From Plectonema cf. radiosum LEGE 06105 (GTDB lineage: Bacteria; Cyanobacteriota; Cyanobacteriia; Cyanobacteriales; Nostocaceae): DNA of 53,364 nt. Location: the NCBI RefSeq assembly GCF_015207665.1, contig NZ_JADEWL010000031.1:1-53364 (forward strand), written 5' to 3'. The position numbers and the translations under genes are program-made. The notes under the pieces are model-generated. The model saw nothing but the letters and a program-made list of their open reading frames with translations, did no database searches and was not told the origin of the DNA. Shown here one piece after another: positions 26,074-35,900 of this stretch (positions within the stretch are counted from its first letter, which is position 1; each line of letters starts with the position of its first letter).

Positions 26074-26280
26074 TTATTTTAACCAGATATTACGATTATC
26101 AGCCTTTAAGCTTTCAATATATAATTCAATAGCTTCTGTGATATTATCAATGGCTTCTTCAAAAGAATTTCCTTGAGAATGACAACCTTTTAGGATCGGG
26201 CAAAAAGCATGATAACCTCCATCTGACTCTTTTTCTAGAAGAACTGTGTAATTGTAAATTTGCTTATCGTTGTTGTCCAT
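26074..26280 (-). CDS. HicB-like antitoxin, without HicA
   Basis: 68 residues with the HicB N-terminal partial RNase H-like fold: YTVLLEKESDGGYHAFCPIL, then KGCHSQGNSFEEAIDNITEA and IELYIESLKA. No HicA-like double-stranded-RNA-binding frame (a ~60-residue toxin) lies on either side, and the C-terminal DNA-binding domain of longer HicB proteins is absent. It sits six bases before the DUF2281-like gene, so all three form one unit. It may be a solitary HicB protein. Confidence 0.85.
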   Translation of the reverse strand: MDNNDKQIYNYTVLLEKESDGGYHAFCPILKGCHSQGNSFEEAIDNITEAIELYIESLKADNRNIWLK

Positions 26281-26403
26281 ATATCTCCATCTTGTTTACG
26301 TTCCATAATTTAGAAATTACCAATTAACAGAAGTAATGCAGAGTTTATAAGCAATTTCTAGGTATCATTTGAGTTAGCTAATTATAAATAAATAAATAAA
26401 TAA

Positions 26404-26435
26404 AAACTGTAGTCAGCTACAAAAAACTACAGTTT
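26404..26435 (-). terminator. Minus-strand terminator below rsmG
   Basis: A perfect 10-bp stem, AAACTGTAGT (26404-26413) and ACTACAGTTT (26426-26435), followed in the minus direction by a T-rich stretch (TTTTATTTATTTATTTA). It probably ends the rsmG transcript, whose stop is 236 bases upstream. The 26281-26671 spacer otherwise has no convincing gene. Confidence 0.65.
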
Positions 26436-26671
26436 CCAATCATCTACTTTCAACCACTTTTATCTAAAAGTTTACTATTGAGGTGATTCTACTGGTGTAG
26501 GAACTACCGTTTCTTCAGCAGGAATCAACTGATTTAAAAGGTTAATATATTTAATTATCTCAAGAATATTCCCAAAACACTTGTCATTTAATATACGCAG
26601 TAATTAAGAATTAATAACTCTTCACTCCGGTGGTACTAACTCCTAATTCCTAACTCTTCACTCCTAACTCC

Positions 26672-27433
26672 TTAAAGCGGACGCTGAGCGGGTACACCTA
26701 CTGAACGAGGAAACTTTGCGGGTGTACTACCTACTTTTCTTAAATACAAACAATGGCGATCGCTATTACTTATGGGTGTATTAAATTGTTCAATTGATTC
26801 TATTACTCCACCTAACTGCTGTACGGCATTTTCCGTATTGGTAATTTCTTCGTCCGTTAAATTACCCCGGTAAATTATAGCTAGTCCCCCTTGTTTCAAC
26901 AATGGTAAAGTATACTCCGCACAAGCCGAAACAGAAGCTACAGCCCGAATCAGTGCGATATCATAAGTTTCTCGATGCTGGTTTTCTCTACCAATTTCTT
27001 CTGCTCTACAAGTAGTAGCAAAAACATTATTTAACTGAAGCTGAGGCAAAATACTATCGATAAAATTAATTTTCTTCTTCGTAGAATCGACAAGATTAAC
27101 AGTACAATTTTTAACAACCATAGCTGCCGGAATACCCGGAGAACCCGCACCAGTTCCCAAGTCAATTATAGTAATTGCTTGATTGTCTACGCTCTCTTCC
27201 CCTATTTTTTGTGAAATCAAGAACTTAATTCCTCGCAAAGAATCCCACAAATGTTTTTCCCAAAAATCTTCAGGGTTAGTAATGCGGGTTAAATTTAGCT
27301 GACGGTTCCCTTGAATAATCAACTTATACAGAGATTGAAACAGTTCTTGCTGTTGAGGAGATGGTTTCCACTCAAGGGTTTTTTCCCAGATATCCATCAT
27401 CTGGGGTAGACAAGATATAGTTGAATCGTTCAC
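26672..27433 (-). CDS. rsmG: 16S rRNA (guanine527-N7)-methyltransferase
   Basis: 253 residues, complete. It methylates G527 in the 530 loop of 16S rRNA using S-adenosylmethionine. Seen: the N-terminal RsmG block (NRQLNLTRITNPEDFWEKHL), the SAM motif I IIDLGTGAGSPGIPAAMV, VNLVDSTKKKINFIDSI, TCRAEEIG, and the RAVASVSACAEYTLPLLKQG catalytic segment. The C-terminal tail (VGSTPAKFPRSVGVPAQRPL) keeps the conserved FPR..G.P motif. The start ATG faces the argC fragment, with about 60 bases between them. Confidence 0.97.
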   Translation of the reverse strand: MNDSTISCLPQMMDIWEKTLEWKPSPQQQELFQSLYKLIIQGNRQLNLTRITNPEDFWEKHLWDSLRGIKFLISQKIGEESVDNQAITIIDLGTGAGSPGIPAAMVVKNCTVNLVDSTKKKINFIDSILPQLQLNNVFATTCRAEEIGRENQHRETYDIALIRAVASVSACAEYTLPLLKQGGLAIIYRGNLTDEEITNTENAVQQLGGVIESIEQFNTPISNSDRHCLYLRKVGSTPAKFPRSVGVPAQRPL

Positions 27434-27493
27434 AAGTAAAACAGCGAGTTACATTCTAGTACAAAGTAGTATTTTAGATATTAACTCGATAAA

Positions 27494-27940
27494 GGTTATG
27501 GAATCTGTGGTTTAAGTTTCGGACACAAACACGCCAAAGAAATGCATCAGCATTCGGGGTTGAAATTTCCACCATTGTTTGTTCCTGCTGTGGGAAACTT
27601 TGAAAAAGCAATGTTGGTGCAAATTCCTCTACCTTTACATTCCCTGCAAAATCAACCTAATGGTGAATTGATTCACAATACTCTCAAAGAATATTATCAA
27701 AATGAAAAATACCTTTATGTTGCTGCTTTGAATGATGATTCATTGCGTCAAGCTAAATTTTTTGATGCTCAAGCAGCGAATGATACCAACTTAGTACAAG
27801 TATTTGTGTTTGCGAATGACAAAACAAAAGAAGCCTTATTAATAGCACGATTGGATAAATTAGGAAAAGGTGCTTCGGGTGCAGCAGTGCAGAATTTAAA
27901 TATTATGCTGGGTTTGGATGAAGATTTGGGTCTTACTTGA
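27494..27940 (+). pseudogene. argC: 3' fragment of a second argC
   Basis: Closely resembles the last third of the intact argC at 8810-9769, from GYGICGLSFGHKHAKEMHQH to MLGLDEDLGLT, at both DNA and protein level. The frame is open but has no plausible start at the breakpoint; the Rossmann domain and catalytic Cys are missing. An internal ATG at 27542 would give 132 residues without catalytic capacity. Changes between copies are frequently silent, which suggests the parent copy was functional for some time. The left breakpoint lies about 60 bases from the rsmG start. Confidence 0.9.
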
Positions 27941-28272
27941 ATTTAGATGATACAGATTGCTTTCACCGAGGAATATCGGGAATAAAATATCAGCCGTGAA
28001 AAATTAATTATTCTTTATAATTCCCAATAATTCACAATAATTCACAATTTCCTTTTCCGATGATTTTACCAGCAATTAAGACAATTATTTACTTTTAAGA
28101 TGCAATTTTTAGCGCTTCCACATTTTGCTGCGAAATTTGTAACAAAAGTTTGTTAAGTAATGTAAAAAAATCCCTAAATTTACTTGACCTTAAAAGTAAT
28201 AAATAAGTTTTTGAGTGTCTGAGTGCGGTACTCTATATAGAATATATCCCCACAAGAACGACACATTGGTTT
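27941..28272 (+). other. hemC upstream region
   Basis: 332 bases with short direct repeats (AATTCACAATAATTCACAAT, near 28030) and a probable hemC promoter in its last 80 bases. No open frame of note. Confidence 0.45.
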
Positions 28273-29241
28273 ATGACATCAGTTGTTTCGAGTTCTATCA
28301 CTACTATTCGCATTGGTTCTCGTAAAAGCCAGCTCGCTCTCATTCAGACGTACTGGGTACAGGAACAACTTTCTCTAAGGTTTCCTCATATCAAGTTTGA
28401 AGTTCACACCATGTCTACCAAGGGTGACAAAATCTTGGATGTGGCTTTAGCAAAAATTGGTGACAAAGCACTTTTCACCAAAGAATTGGAGACGGGAATG
28501 ATCAATCGGGAGATTGACTTTGCAGTTCATTCTCTGAAGGATTTACCGACTCGTTTACCATCCGGGTTGGGTTTAGCAGCAATCACCGAAAGAGAAAACC
28601 CAGCTGATGCTTTAGTCGTGCATTCCAAGCACAAAGATAAACAACTTGATACCTTACCCGAAGGTGCCGTGATTGGTACATCTTCTTTACGACGTTTGGC
28701 ACAATTGCGGCATCATTTTCCCCACTTCGAGTTTAAAGATGTACGCGGTAATTTGAATACCCGCCTTGCTAAATTGGACGCGGGAGAATACGACGCTTTA
28801 ATTTTGGCAGCAGCAGGATTGGGACGCTTAGGAATGGCAGATCGTATTCATCAAGTTATTCCCTCAGATATTTCTCTTCACGCCGTCGGACAAGGTGCAT
28901 TAGGAATTGAATGCCTTGCTGATAACAAGCAACTGATATCCTTGCTCAAAGAACTCGAACATCCCCAAACTCGCGATCGCTGTCTTGCAGAGAGAGCATT
29001 CCTACGCGACTTAGAAGGTGGTTGTCAAGTACCCATAGGGGTAAATACGGAAATTAATGGTGATAAATTAACCTTGACGGGAATAGTCGCCAGTATTGAC
29101 GGTACAAAGCGGGTTCAAGATACCGTTTCTGGTTCCATTTACGAACCTGAGCAGATTGGAAGCGAACTAGCGCAGCGTTTACGCCAACAAGGAGCGCAGG
29201 ACATCTTAGATGAGATTTTTGCAACCGTTCAACGCGGGTAA
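28273..29241 (+). CDS. hemC: Porphobilinogen deaminase (hydroxymethylbilane synthase)
   Basis: 322 residues, complete. It joins four porphobilinogens into hydroxymethylbilane, feeding heme, chlorophyll and bilin synthesis. Visible motifs: [20 protein letters not shown] at the N-terminus, the active-site loop [20 protein letters not shown], the [11 protein letters not shown] Asp-containing motif, [11 protein letters not shown], and Cys251 in [11 protein letters not shown] that carries the dipyrromethane cofactor. Cytoplasmic. The next gene is glgA on the same strand beyond a repeat block. Confidence 0.98.
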   Translation: MTSVVSSSITTIRIGSRKSQLALIQTYWVQEQLSLRFPHIKFEVHTMSTKGDKILDVALAKIGDKALFTKELETGMINREIDFAVHSLKDLPTRLPSGLGLAAITERENPADALVVHSKHKDKQLDTLPEGAVIGTSSLRRLAQLRHHFPHFEFKDVRGNLNTRLAKLDAGEYDALILAAAGLGRLGMADRIHQVIPSDISLHAVGQGALGIECLADNKQLISLLKELEHPQTRDRCLAERAFLRDLEGGCQVPIGVNTEINGDKLTLTGIVASIDGTKRVQDTVSGSIYEPEQIGSELAQRLRQQGAQDILDEIFATVQRG

Positions 29242-29245
29242 ATTT

Positions 29246-29365
29246 CAGTTGACAGTTGACAGTTGACAGTTGACAGTTGACCACCAACAACTAACAACTA
29301 ACCACCAACAACTAACCACTAGCAACCAACAACTGATAACTTATAACTGACAACTGATAACTGAT
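29246..29365. repeat. Tandem heptamer repeats between hemC and glgA
   Basis: Runs of CAGTTGA (five copies) turn into AACTAACAACTAACCACCAA-type units and then ACTGATAACTGATAA-type units. The glgA start lies directly after the tract, which therefore contributes the 5' leader of glgA. Confidence 0.85.
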
Positions 29366-29372
29366 AATTCAA

Positions 29373-30788
29373 ATGCGGATTCTATTTGTGGCAGCGGAAG
29401 CGGCTCCGGTGGCGAAAGTTGGCGGAATGGGTGATGTTGTGGGTGCATTGCCGAAAATTTTGCGACAGATGGGGCATGATGTGCGGATTTTCATGCCTTA
29501 TTACGGTTTTCTACCGGACAAGATGGAAATTCCTTCCGAACCAGTTTGGAAGGGATCTGCCATGTTTAATGATTTTGCGGTTTACGAATCGGTGCTTCCC
29601 GGTACTGATGTTCCTTTGTATTTATTTGGACATCCGGCTTTTGATCCGCGCAAAGTTTATGGCGGTGATGATGAACATTGGCGCTTTACTTTCTTTTCTA
29701 ATGGTGCTGCTGAGTTTTGCTGGAACTACTGGAAGCCAGAGTTAGTTCACTGTCACGATTGGCACACGGGGATGTTGCCGGTATGGCTGCATCAATCTCC
29801 TGATATCAGCACAATATTTACGATTCATAATTTAGCTTATCAAGGTCCTTGGCGCTGGTATTTAGAGAAAATTACTTGGTGTCCGTGGTATATGCAAGGA
29901 CATAATACGATGGCGGCTGCGGTACAGTTTGCCGATAGGGTAACTACAGTTTCTCCAACTTATGCCGAGCAAATTAAGACAGTTGATTATGGTGAAACAT
30001 TGGAAGGATTACTGTCATTTATTAGTGGTAAATTATCGGGTATTGTCAATGGTATAGATACTGAAGTTTACGACCCTGCAACTGATAAGTATATTGCTGA
30101 AAAGTTCACCAGCGATAGTTTAGAGAAACGCAAGGCTGATAAAATTGGTTTGCAAGAAGAATTGGGATTAGAAGTCAACAAAAATGCCTTTTTAGTTGGG
30201 ATGGTATCCCGTTTGGTAGAGCAGAAAGGCATCGATTTAATGATGCAGGTTCTCGATAGATTTTTATCTTATACAGATGCTCAGTTTGTGGTTTTGGGGA
30301 CAGGAGATCGAAATTACGAAACCCAACTGTGGCAAATGGCATCTCGTTTTCCTGGAAGGATGGCAAGCTATATACTATATAACGATGCTTTAGCTCGTCG
30401 TATTTACGCCGGTAGTGATGCATTCTTAATGCCGAGTCGTTTTGAACCCTGCGGTATCAGTCAAATGCTGGCGATGCGTTACGGTTGCGTGCCGATTGTC
30501 CGCCGTACAGGGGGATTAGTAGATACGGTATCTCATCACGATCCAATGAATCAAGCAGGTACGGGTTATTGTTTCGATCGTTATGAAGCCTTAGATTTGT
30601 ACACTTGCATGGTGCGGGCTTGGGAAGGCTTCCGTTTTAAACCCCAATGGCAAGAATTGCAGCAACGGGGGATGAGTCAGAATTTTAGTTGGAAGCTTTC
30701 GGCTGAGAAATATGTGAGTTTGTATCGTTCGATTCTGGGTTTACCCGAAGAAGAGAAGAAAGAGTCGGTGCCGGTGAAGTCTTTGTAA
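29373..30788 (+). CDS. glgA: Glycogen synthase (ADP-glucose dependent)
   Basis: 471 residues, GT5 family, complete; extends alpha-1,4-glucan from ADP-glucose. The N-terminal ADP-glucose loop is [34 protein letters not shown] and [11 protein letters not shown] follow; the second Rossmann domain has [17 protein letters not shown] and the C-terminal [20 protein letters not shown], then TGGLVDTV with the catalytic Glu. This is the shorter cyanobacterial isoform without large extensions. No Shine-Dalgarno is apparent since repeats run up to the ATG. A stem-loop follows the stop. Confidence 0.97.
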   Translation: MRILFVAAEAAPVAKVGGMGDVVGALPKILRQMGHDVRIFMPYYGFLPDKMEIPSEPVWKGSAMFNDFAVYESVLPGTDVPLYLFGHPAFDPRKVYGGDDEHWRFTFFSNGAAEFCWNYWKPELVHCHDWHTGMLPVWLHQSPDISTIFTIHNLAYQGPWRWYLEKITWCPWYMQGHNTMAAAVQFADRVTTVSPTYAEQIKTVDYGETLEGLLSFISGKLSGIVNGIDTEVYDPATDKYIAEKFTSDSLEKRKADKIGLQEELGLEVNKNAFLVGMVSRLVEQKGIDLMMQVLDRFLSYTDAQFVVLGTGDRNYETQLWQMASRFPGRMASYILYNDALARRIYAGSDAFLMPSRFEPCGISQMLAMRYGCVPIVRRTGGLVDTVSHHDPMNQAGTGYCFDRYEALDLYTCMVRAWEGFRFKPQWQELQQRGMSQNFSWKLSAEKYVSLYRSILGLPEEEKKESVPVKSL

Positions 30789-30813
30789 GTTGACATTGAA
30801 ACCTTACCCCTTT

Positions 30814-30837
30814 CCCTCTCCGATGCCTTGGAGAGGG
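30814..30837 (+). terminator. Hairpin after glgA
   Basis: CCCTCTCC (30814-30821) pairs with GGAGAGGG (30830-30837), an 8-bp GC-rich stem with an 8-base loop, followed by a weak T stretch. It belongs to a dispersed CCCTCTCC/GGAGAGGG element often seen in these genomes and may act as the glgA terminator. Confidence 0.6.
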
Positions 30838-30861
30838 GTTCTTAGCTGAGATTCATCTCAA

Positions 30862-31101
30862 TCAAAATTTTCCTGCACTTTGTAGAGGTACTTCAATTTC
30901 TTCTACCCGCCAAGCAGCATAAGCAAGCGCTTCGTAGATATCAGCTTCTTCTAAGTACGGATATGCTTTGAGAATATCACTAAGTGTATGTCCGGATACC
31001 ATTAAACCAACGATAGTACCTACTGTGACACGCATTCCTTTAATACAGGGTTTACCGCCCATTATTTCGGGATTTAAAGTAATTCTGGTCAGGTTTTTCA
31101 T
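30862..31101 (-). CDS. DUF433 protein (antitoxin-like)
   Basis: 79 residues with the complete DUF433 pattern: RITLNPEIMGGKPCIKGMRV, TVGTIVGLMVSGHT, DILKAYPYLEEADIYEALAY and AAWRVEEIE. The fold is a winged helix, and DUF433 genes often stand before a DUF5615 PIN-like toxin. No such frame follows here; the glgA hairpin comes next, so it appears solitary. Converges with glgA. Confidence 0.88.
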   Translation of the reverse strand: MKNLTRITLNPEIMGGKPCIKGMRVTVGTIVGLMVSGHTLSDILKAYPYLEEADIYEALAYAAWRVEEIEVPLQSAGKF

Positions 31102-31769
31102 GGATGCAAGCTAAGATATTCCCTTTTATTGTAATTGAGCTGTTGCTCCAGGCTACGAACGCAGGAAACTCCGTTATGGCTCGGTTAATCTTTTTGGTTT
31201 ACTGACTATACTCAACCGCAAACCGCTATATTTACCTGTGCCTACCTGAATTCAATGTCCCAAAGAACGCATCCGTTATAGAAATCCAAAATCGAATGTG
31301 AGATTTATCTAAGCATATTGATAAGCATTAATTAAAAAATTTATTCTTTTCCGTAGAAAAAAGAAAAAGTTACGTATATTCTCTGAAATTGAGATGAATT
31401 AAAAAGCATATCATGGCAATTAATAGCCGATTCAGTTATCCGTGTATATTCTAATTATTTTCCTTTTGATAAAGATTGCTCTAAACCCCTTCCCATTTTC
31501 AAATTATTTTGTCAAACTTAATAATTAGTTACGGAGCTAAAGCAACACTGCTAAAACTGAATATTGTTTAATACAGTAATTCAGAAAAAGTGAGTTGATT
31601 TCAAGCTCAATTGATTTAATGAAAGTTCTCAGCGTGCAGCCTTTTAGTGATGTAATATTCACATTTTTTATTGGGTGAATATTGCGATTATTGAAAGATA
31701 GTGTCAGGGATTAGTGCAAATACCATCTGTTAATTAAACAAGATTGTACCTTGACCCTAGAGAATTAAA
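31102..31769. other. Long gene-free spacer
   Basis: 668 bases with no convincing frame on either strand and no clear repeat. Base composition is similar to other spacers. It must hold promoters for the two divergent flanking genes. Confidence 0.5.
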
Positions 31770-32534
31770 ATGAAAGAAGTTTTAGAATTGATTGAACAGA
31801 AAAAGCAAGAGTTTGCGAAGTTGCCGTTTTTTGAATATTTAGGGGATGAAAGTATAGATCCGAGGCAAAGATTGGTTTGGGTACCCTATATTGCTCCATT
31901 TGTGATGACTTTTGGAGAGTTAAATCAATATTTTTTCCGTAATGAAAAATTTGTTTATGAAAAATTAGAGGATAAGCAACTTCAGGAATTGATTAATCAG
32001 CATACTTATGAAGATCAGTATCATTGGATATGGTTTTTAGAAGATTTAGAAAAAATGGGATTAAATCCTTTAGTAAATTTTACAGATGTGTTGAAATTTA
32101 TTTGGAGTAAAGAAACTCAAACAGCACGTACTATAGCTTATGAATTAATAATATCTGCTTTTAATGAAGATCCTGTACTTAAAGCAATAGTTTTAGAATC
32201 AGTAGAAGCTACAGGAAATGTCGCGTTTTCCGTATTTGGGAAATTAGGTAAGGAACTCGAAGAAATAACTCAAAAAAGCTATCGTTATTTCAGTTACAGC
32301 CATTTGAAAGTAGAAACAGGTCACCTTATCGCAGAAGTAAGTAATTTAGATGAGTTATTAGAAAGAATTTACCTTACACCCAATCAAAAAAAACAAGCTT
32401 ATAAATTAGTTGAGAAAGTTTTTGATGGTTTTACAAAATTTATGAATCAAATGATGTTTATAGCATCTAAAGAAGCTTGTGATAAGCCATTTATATATGC
32501 TGCTTCTACTCCACGTTCATTAATATCTGTATAA
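31770..32534 (+). CDS. Heme-oxygenase-fold putative diiron protein (CADD/DUF3865-like)
   Basis: 254 residues, all-helical. The pattern of potential metal ligands matches heme-oxygenase-like diiron proteins: Glu in FGELNQYFF, Glu/His in TYEDQYHWIWF, Glu in LESVEATGNVAF, and the terminal triad His-x3-Glu-x2-His in YSHLKVETGH. CADD and UndA, characterised members of the wider superfamily, use such sites for oxygen-dependent chemistry; cyanobacterial DUF3865 proteins share the fold and have no proven role. The protein is soluble with no signal peptide, AT-rich in codon use, and is isolated between two long spacers, so no pathway is suggested by neighbours. Confidence 0.75.
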   Translation: MKEVLELIEQKKQEFAKLPFFEYLGDESIDPRQRLVWVPYIAPFVMTFGELNQYFFRNEKFVYEKLEDKQLQELINQHTYEDQYHWIWFLEDLEKMGLNPLVNFTDVLKFIWSKETQTARTIAYELIISAFNEDPVLKAIVLESVEATGNVAFSVFGKLGKELEEITQKSYRYFSYSHLKVETGHLIAEVSNLDELLERIYLTPNQKKQAYKLVEKVFDGFTKFMNQMMFIASKEACDKPFIYAASTPRSLISV

Positions 32535-32997
32535 AATGGTTGACTTGAAGTTAGTAGAATATCCATATTAATCGTCATTGTCAGCCAATTTAACGAAGTA
32601 ATAGAATAGTTTTAAGATTGCTTCGTTAGCTTAAATATGTAGGTTTACTTAAAGACCATATCCGGTACTCTGAAGTATAATACTATGAAATTTATTGGAT
32701 TAAGTATGGGAAATTCGGGTCAAAACCTATTCTAAACAGGACTTATGTAAAGCAAAATTGTTATTGGCACCTAAACTGGGTTTACAAAAACAAGCAAGCG
32801 CATTTTGTAAGATTACCTCATTATCAACCGAAGGGTGCAATTCATAAGTTCTAATGACGTAATTGCATTATTATGATCTAAGTACCAGTGTCTGTTTAAT
32901 TTTCAACCAAATTTTGCCATAAGTGTTTAAAAAACTGAATATTTGGGAACCCTAGATATACAGAACATATTTATAATATTCTAGGAAGGATTGTGTA
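32535..32997. other. Spacer with a possible miniature inverted-repeat element
   Basis: 463 bases without a gene. AGGACTTATG (32738-32747) and CATAAGTTCT (32843-32852) form a 9-of-10 inverted repeat bounding ~115 bases; similar GGACTTATG ends are known from cyanobacterial IS-derived elements. No target duplication is clear. GGAAGG, eight bases before 32998, is the ribosome binding site of the following kinase gene. Confidence 0.4.
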
Positions 32998-35900
32998 ATG
33001 CTCGCATCTACCTTGGTTCCCGGTTATGACATTACGGAAGTCATTTATGAGGGAATCAACACTATTATTTATCGGGGTACATCGCACCTAAACCAAGAAA
33101 AAGTCATTCTTAAAATCCTTAAGGAAGACTATCCTACTTTAGATGCGATTACTCGTCTCAAGCATGAATACAAAATTACTGAAAATCTTAATTTAGAAGG
33201 TGTCGTCAAAATATTAAGGCTTGAGACCGAGCAAAATCGTTTACTACTGGTATTAGAAGATTTTGGGGGACAGTCCCTCAAGCAATTACTTTCTCTTTGC
33301 AAATTAGAATTACTGGAATTTTTAAATATTGCGGTGCAATTAGCAAAAGCTTTGATATCGCTGCATTCTCATAATATTATTCATAAAGATGTCAAAGCTG
33401 ATAATATTATTATTAATCCTAAAACACGAGAAGTTAGGCTGACCGATTTTAGTATCGCTTCAAGACTCGGCAAAGAAAAACTGCAATTAACTAACCCCAA
33501 TCAACTGGAAGGGACATTAACCTATATGTCCCCAGAGCAAACTGGGAGAATGAATCGGGTTCTTGACTATCGTACCGATTTTTATTCGCTCGGTGTAACT
33601 TTCTATGAAATGCTTACCGGAAGATTACCTTTTCAAAGTAACGATCCCTTAGAATTAGTTCACTTTCATATTGCCAAGCAACCCGTTGCAATTCAACAAT
33701 TAAATCCAGAAGTTCCCAAGGCGATCGCAAATGTGGTAGAAAAGTTAATGGCAAAAAATGCCGAAGACCGCTATCAAACAGGTAAAGGACTTTTAGCGGA
33801 TTTAGAACTATGTCGGGAACAGTTGGAAATAACCGGAACAATTATCGAGTTCCCACCGGGAAGATTAGATGTATTGAGTCAATTACTGATTCCTCAAAAA
33901 CTTTACGGTAGAGAGACTCAAGTTACTAAACTTCTGGATGCTTTTGAAAGAGTCAGTAAAGGAAGTTGCGAACTGATGCTTGTTTCTGGCTATTCAGGAA
34001 TTGGTAAATCATCCGTAGTTTATGAAGTTAATAAACCTATCACCCAAAAACGCGGTTACTTTATCAGCGGTAAATTTGATCAATTTAAGCGCAATATTCC
34101 CTATGCTTCATTAATTCAGGCTTTTAATAGCTTGATGCAGCAATTACTTACAGAAAGTGCAACTCAACTCGAAAAGTGGCGCAATAAAATATTAACTGCT
34201 GTTGGTGCAAATGGACAAGTAATTATTGATGTAATTCCAGAAGTGGAATTGATCATAGGTAAACAACCAGAAGTACCGCAACTAGGGGGAACCGAAGCAC
34301 AGAACCGTTTTAATCGGGTTTTTACCGAATTTATTCACGTTTTTGCCAAAAAAGAACATCCCTTAGTTATCTTTCTTGATGATTTACAATGGGCGGATTC
34401 TGGGACATTAAAGTTAATGCAAATATTGACTGCTGACCCCGAAAGCAAATATTTACTACTAATTGGGGCTTATCGTGATAATGAAGTTAACCCCGCTCAT
34501 CCTTTAATTCAAACTTTAGAAGAAATAGAGAAGAATAATACAATTGTTAATAACATTGTTTTACAACCACTGGAGAGTGCAGATGTAACTCTGTTAGTTG
34601 CGGAAACTTTAAAGGATAATACAGAACGAGTCAACACTTTAGCAGAGTTAATTTGTAATAAAACTGGCAGAAATCCCTTTTTTATCACTCAATTACTGCA
34701 AGCACTTTATCAAGAAAACTTATTAAAATTCGACTTTACTCCCTTTTCTTCCCTAACTAATAAACAAAAAAATCAAGGAATGTGGAATTGGGATATTGAA
34801 CAAATTCAAGCTATAGGCATCACAGATAAAAGCGTAGTAGATTTGGTTGCCAATAGAATTAAAAAGTTGCCAGAATCTACACAACAAGTATTGCAACTAG
34901 CTGCTTGTATCGGAGATACATTTAAGCTCGAAGTATTGTCAATTGTAAATCAAAAATCTCTCGTCAGTACTGCCAAACAATTAGATGCAGCATTACAAGC
35001 TGGATTAATTTTGCCTTTGAGCAAAGCTTATAAGATTCCTTTAGTATTTGATGAAGATATAGAAAACTATGAGCAGGATATAAATAATCAAAATTTTTAT
35101 CCAAAAAACTTAAAATCAAATATTATTGAAGTTGGTTATAGATTTTTACATGATAGAGTGCAGCAAGCGGCATATGGGTTTATTCCTGAATCAGAAAAAC
35201 AAGTAACTCATCTTAAAATCGGTCAACTATTGTTAAAGCAAACACCACCAGAATTATTTTCAGAAAATATTTTAGATATTGTCAATCAGTTAAATGTTGG
35301 GGTTGATTTAATAACGGAACAATCAGAAAAAGATGAGCTAGCAAAACTTAATTTAATGGCTGGGAAGAAAGCGAAGACAGCCACAGCTTATGAAGCTGCT
35401 GTTAAGTACTTGAATTTAGGATTGGAACTTTTGAAACCAGATAGTTGGCAAAGTATCTATCAACTTACGTTTGATTTATATGTTGAAGCTGCCGAAGCAC
35501 AATATTTAAAAGGTGATTTTCAAACTTCAGAAACTCTTTGTAATCTTTCTTTACAAGAAGTTAATACTATTTTGGAAAAAACTAAAATTTATCAAATAAA
35601 AATTCAATCTTATATTTTACAAAATAAAATATTAGAAGCTTTGGAAGAAGGAATAAAAGCTCTCAATCTTCTTGGTGTAAGATTACCTAAAAAACCTAAA
35701 AATTGGCATTTTTTAGAAGCATTAGTTCGCACAAAAATCATCTTAGCAAGACAACCAATAAAAGATTTAGTTTATTTGCCGAGAATGACTGATCCTTATA
35801 AACTTGCAGCTATGCAAATTTTAATGTTAGTTAATCCAGCAGCTAGCCAAGCAGGGTCTTTAATATTTCCATTGACTATATTAGGAATGGTCAGATTATC

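Noticed and set aside
26475-26591. Minus-strand frame ending in LIPAEETVVPTPVESPQ
   Set aside because: About 38 codons with no start codon; perhaps a scar, but unsupported.
27542-27940. A separate 132-residue protein
   Set aside because: It is the 3' part of argC without the nucleotide-binding domain and catalytic Cys, and similarity extends upstream of the ATG.
29246-29365. Regular repeats that could suggest an array or origin iterons
   Set aside because: Units are 7-base and degenerate, the same types recur in several spacers, and no replication gene is nearby.
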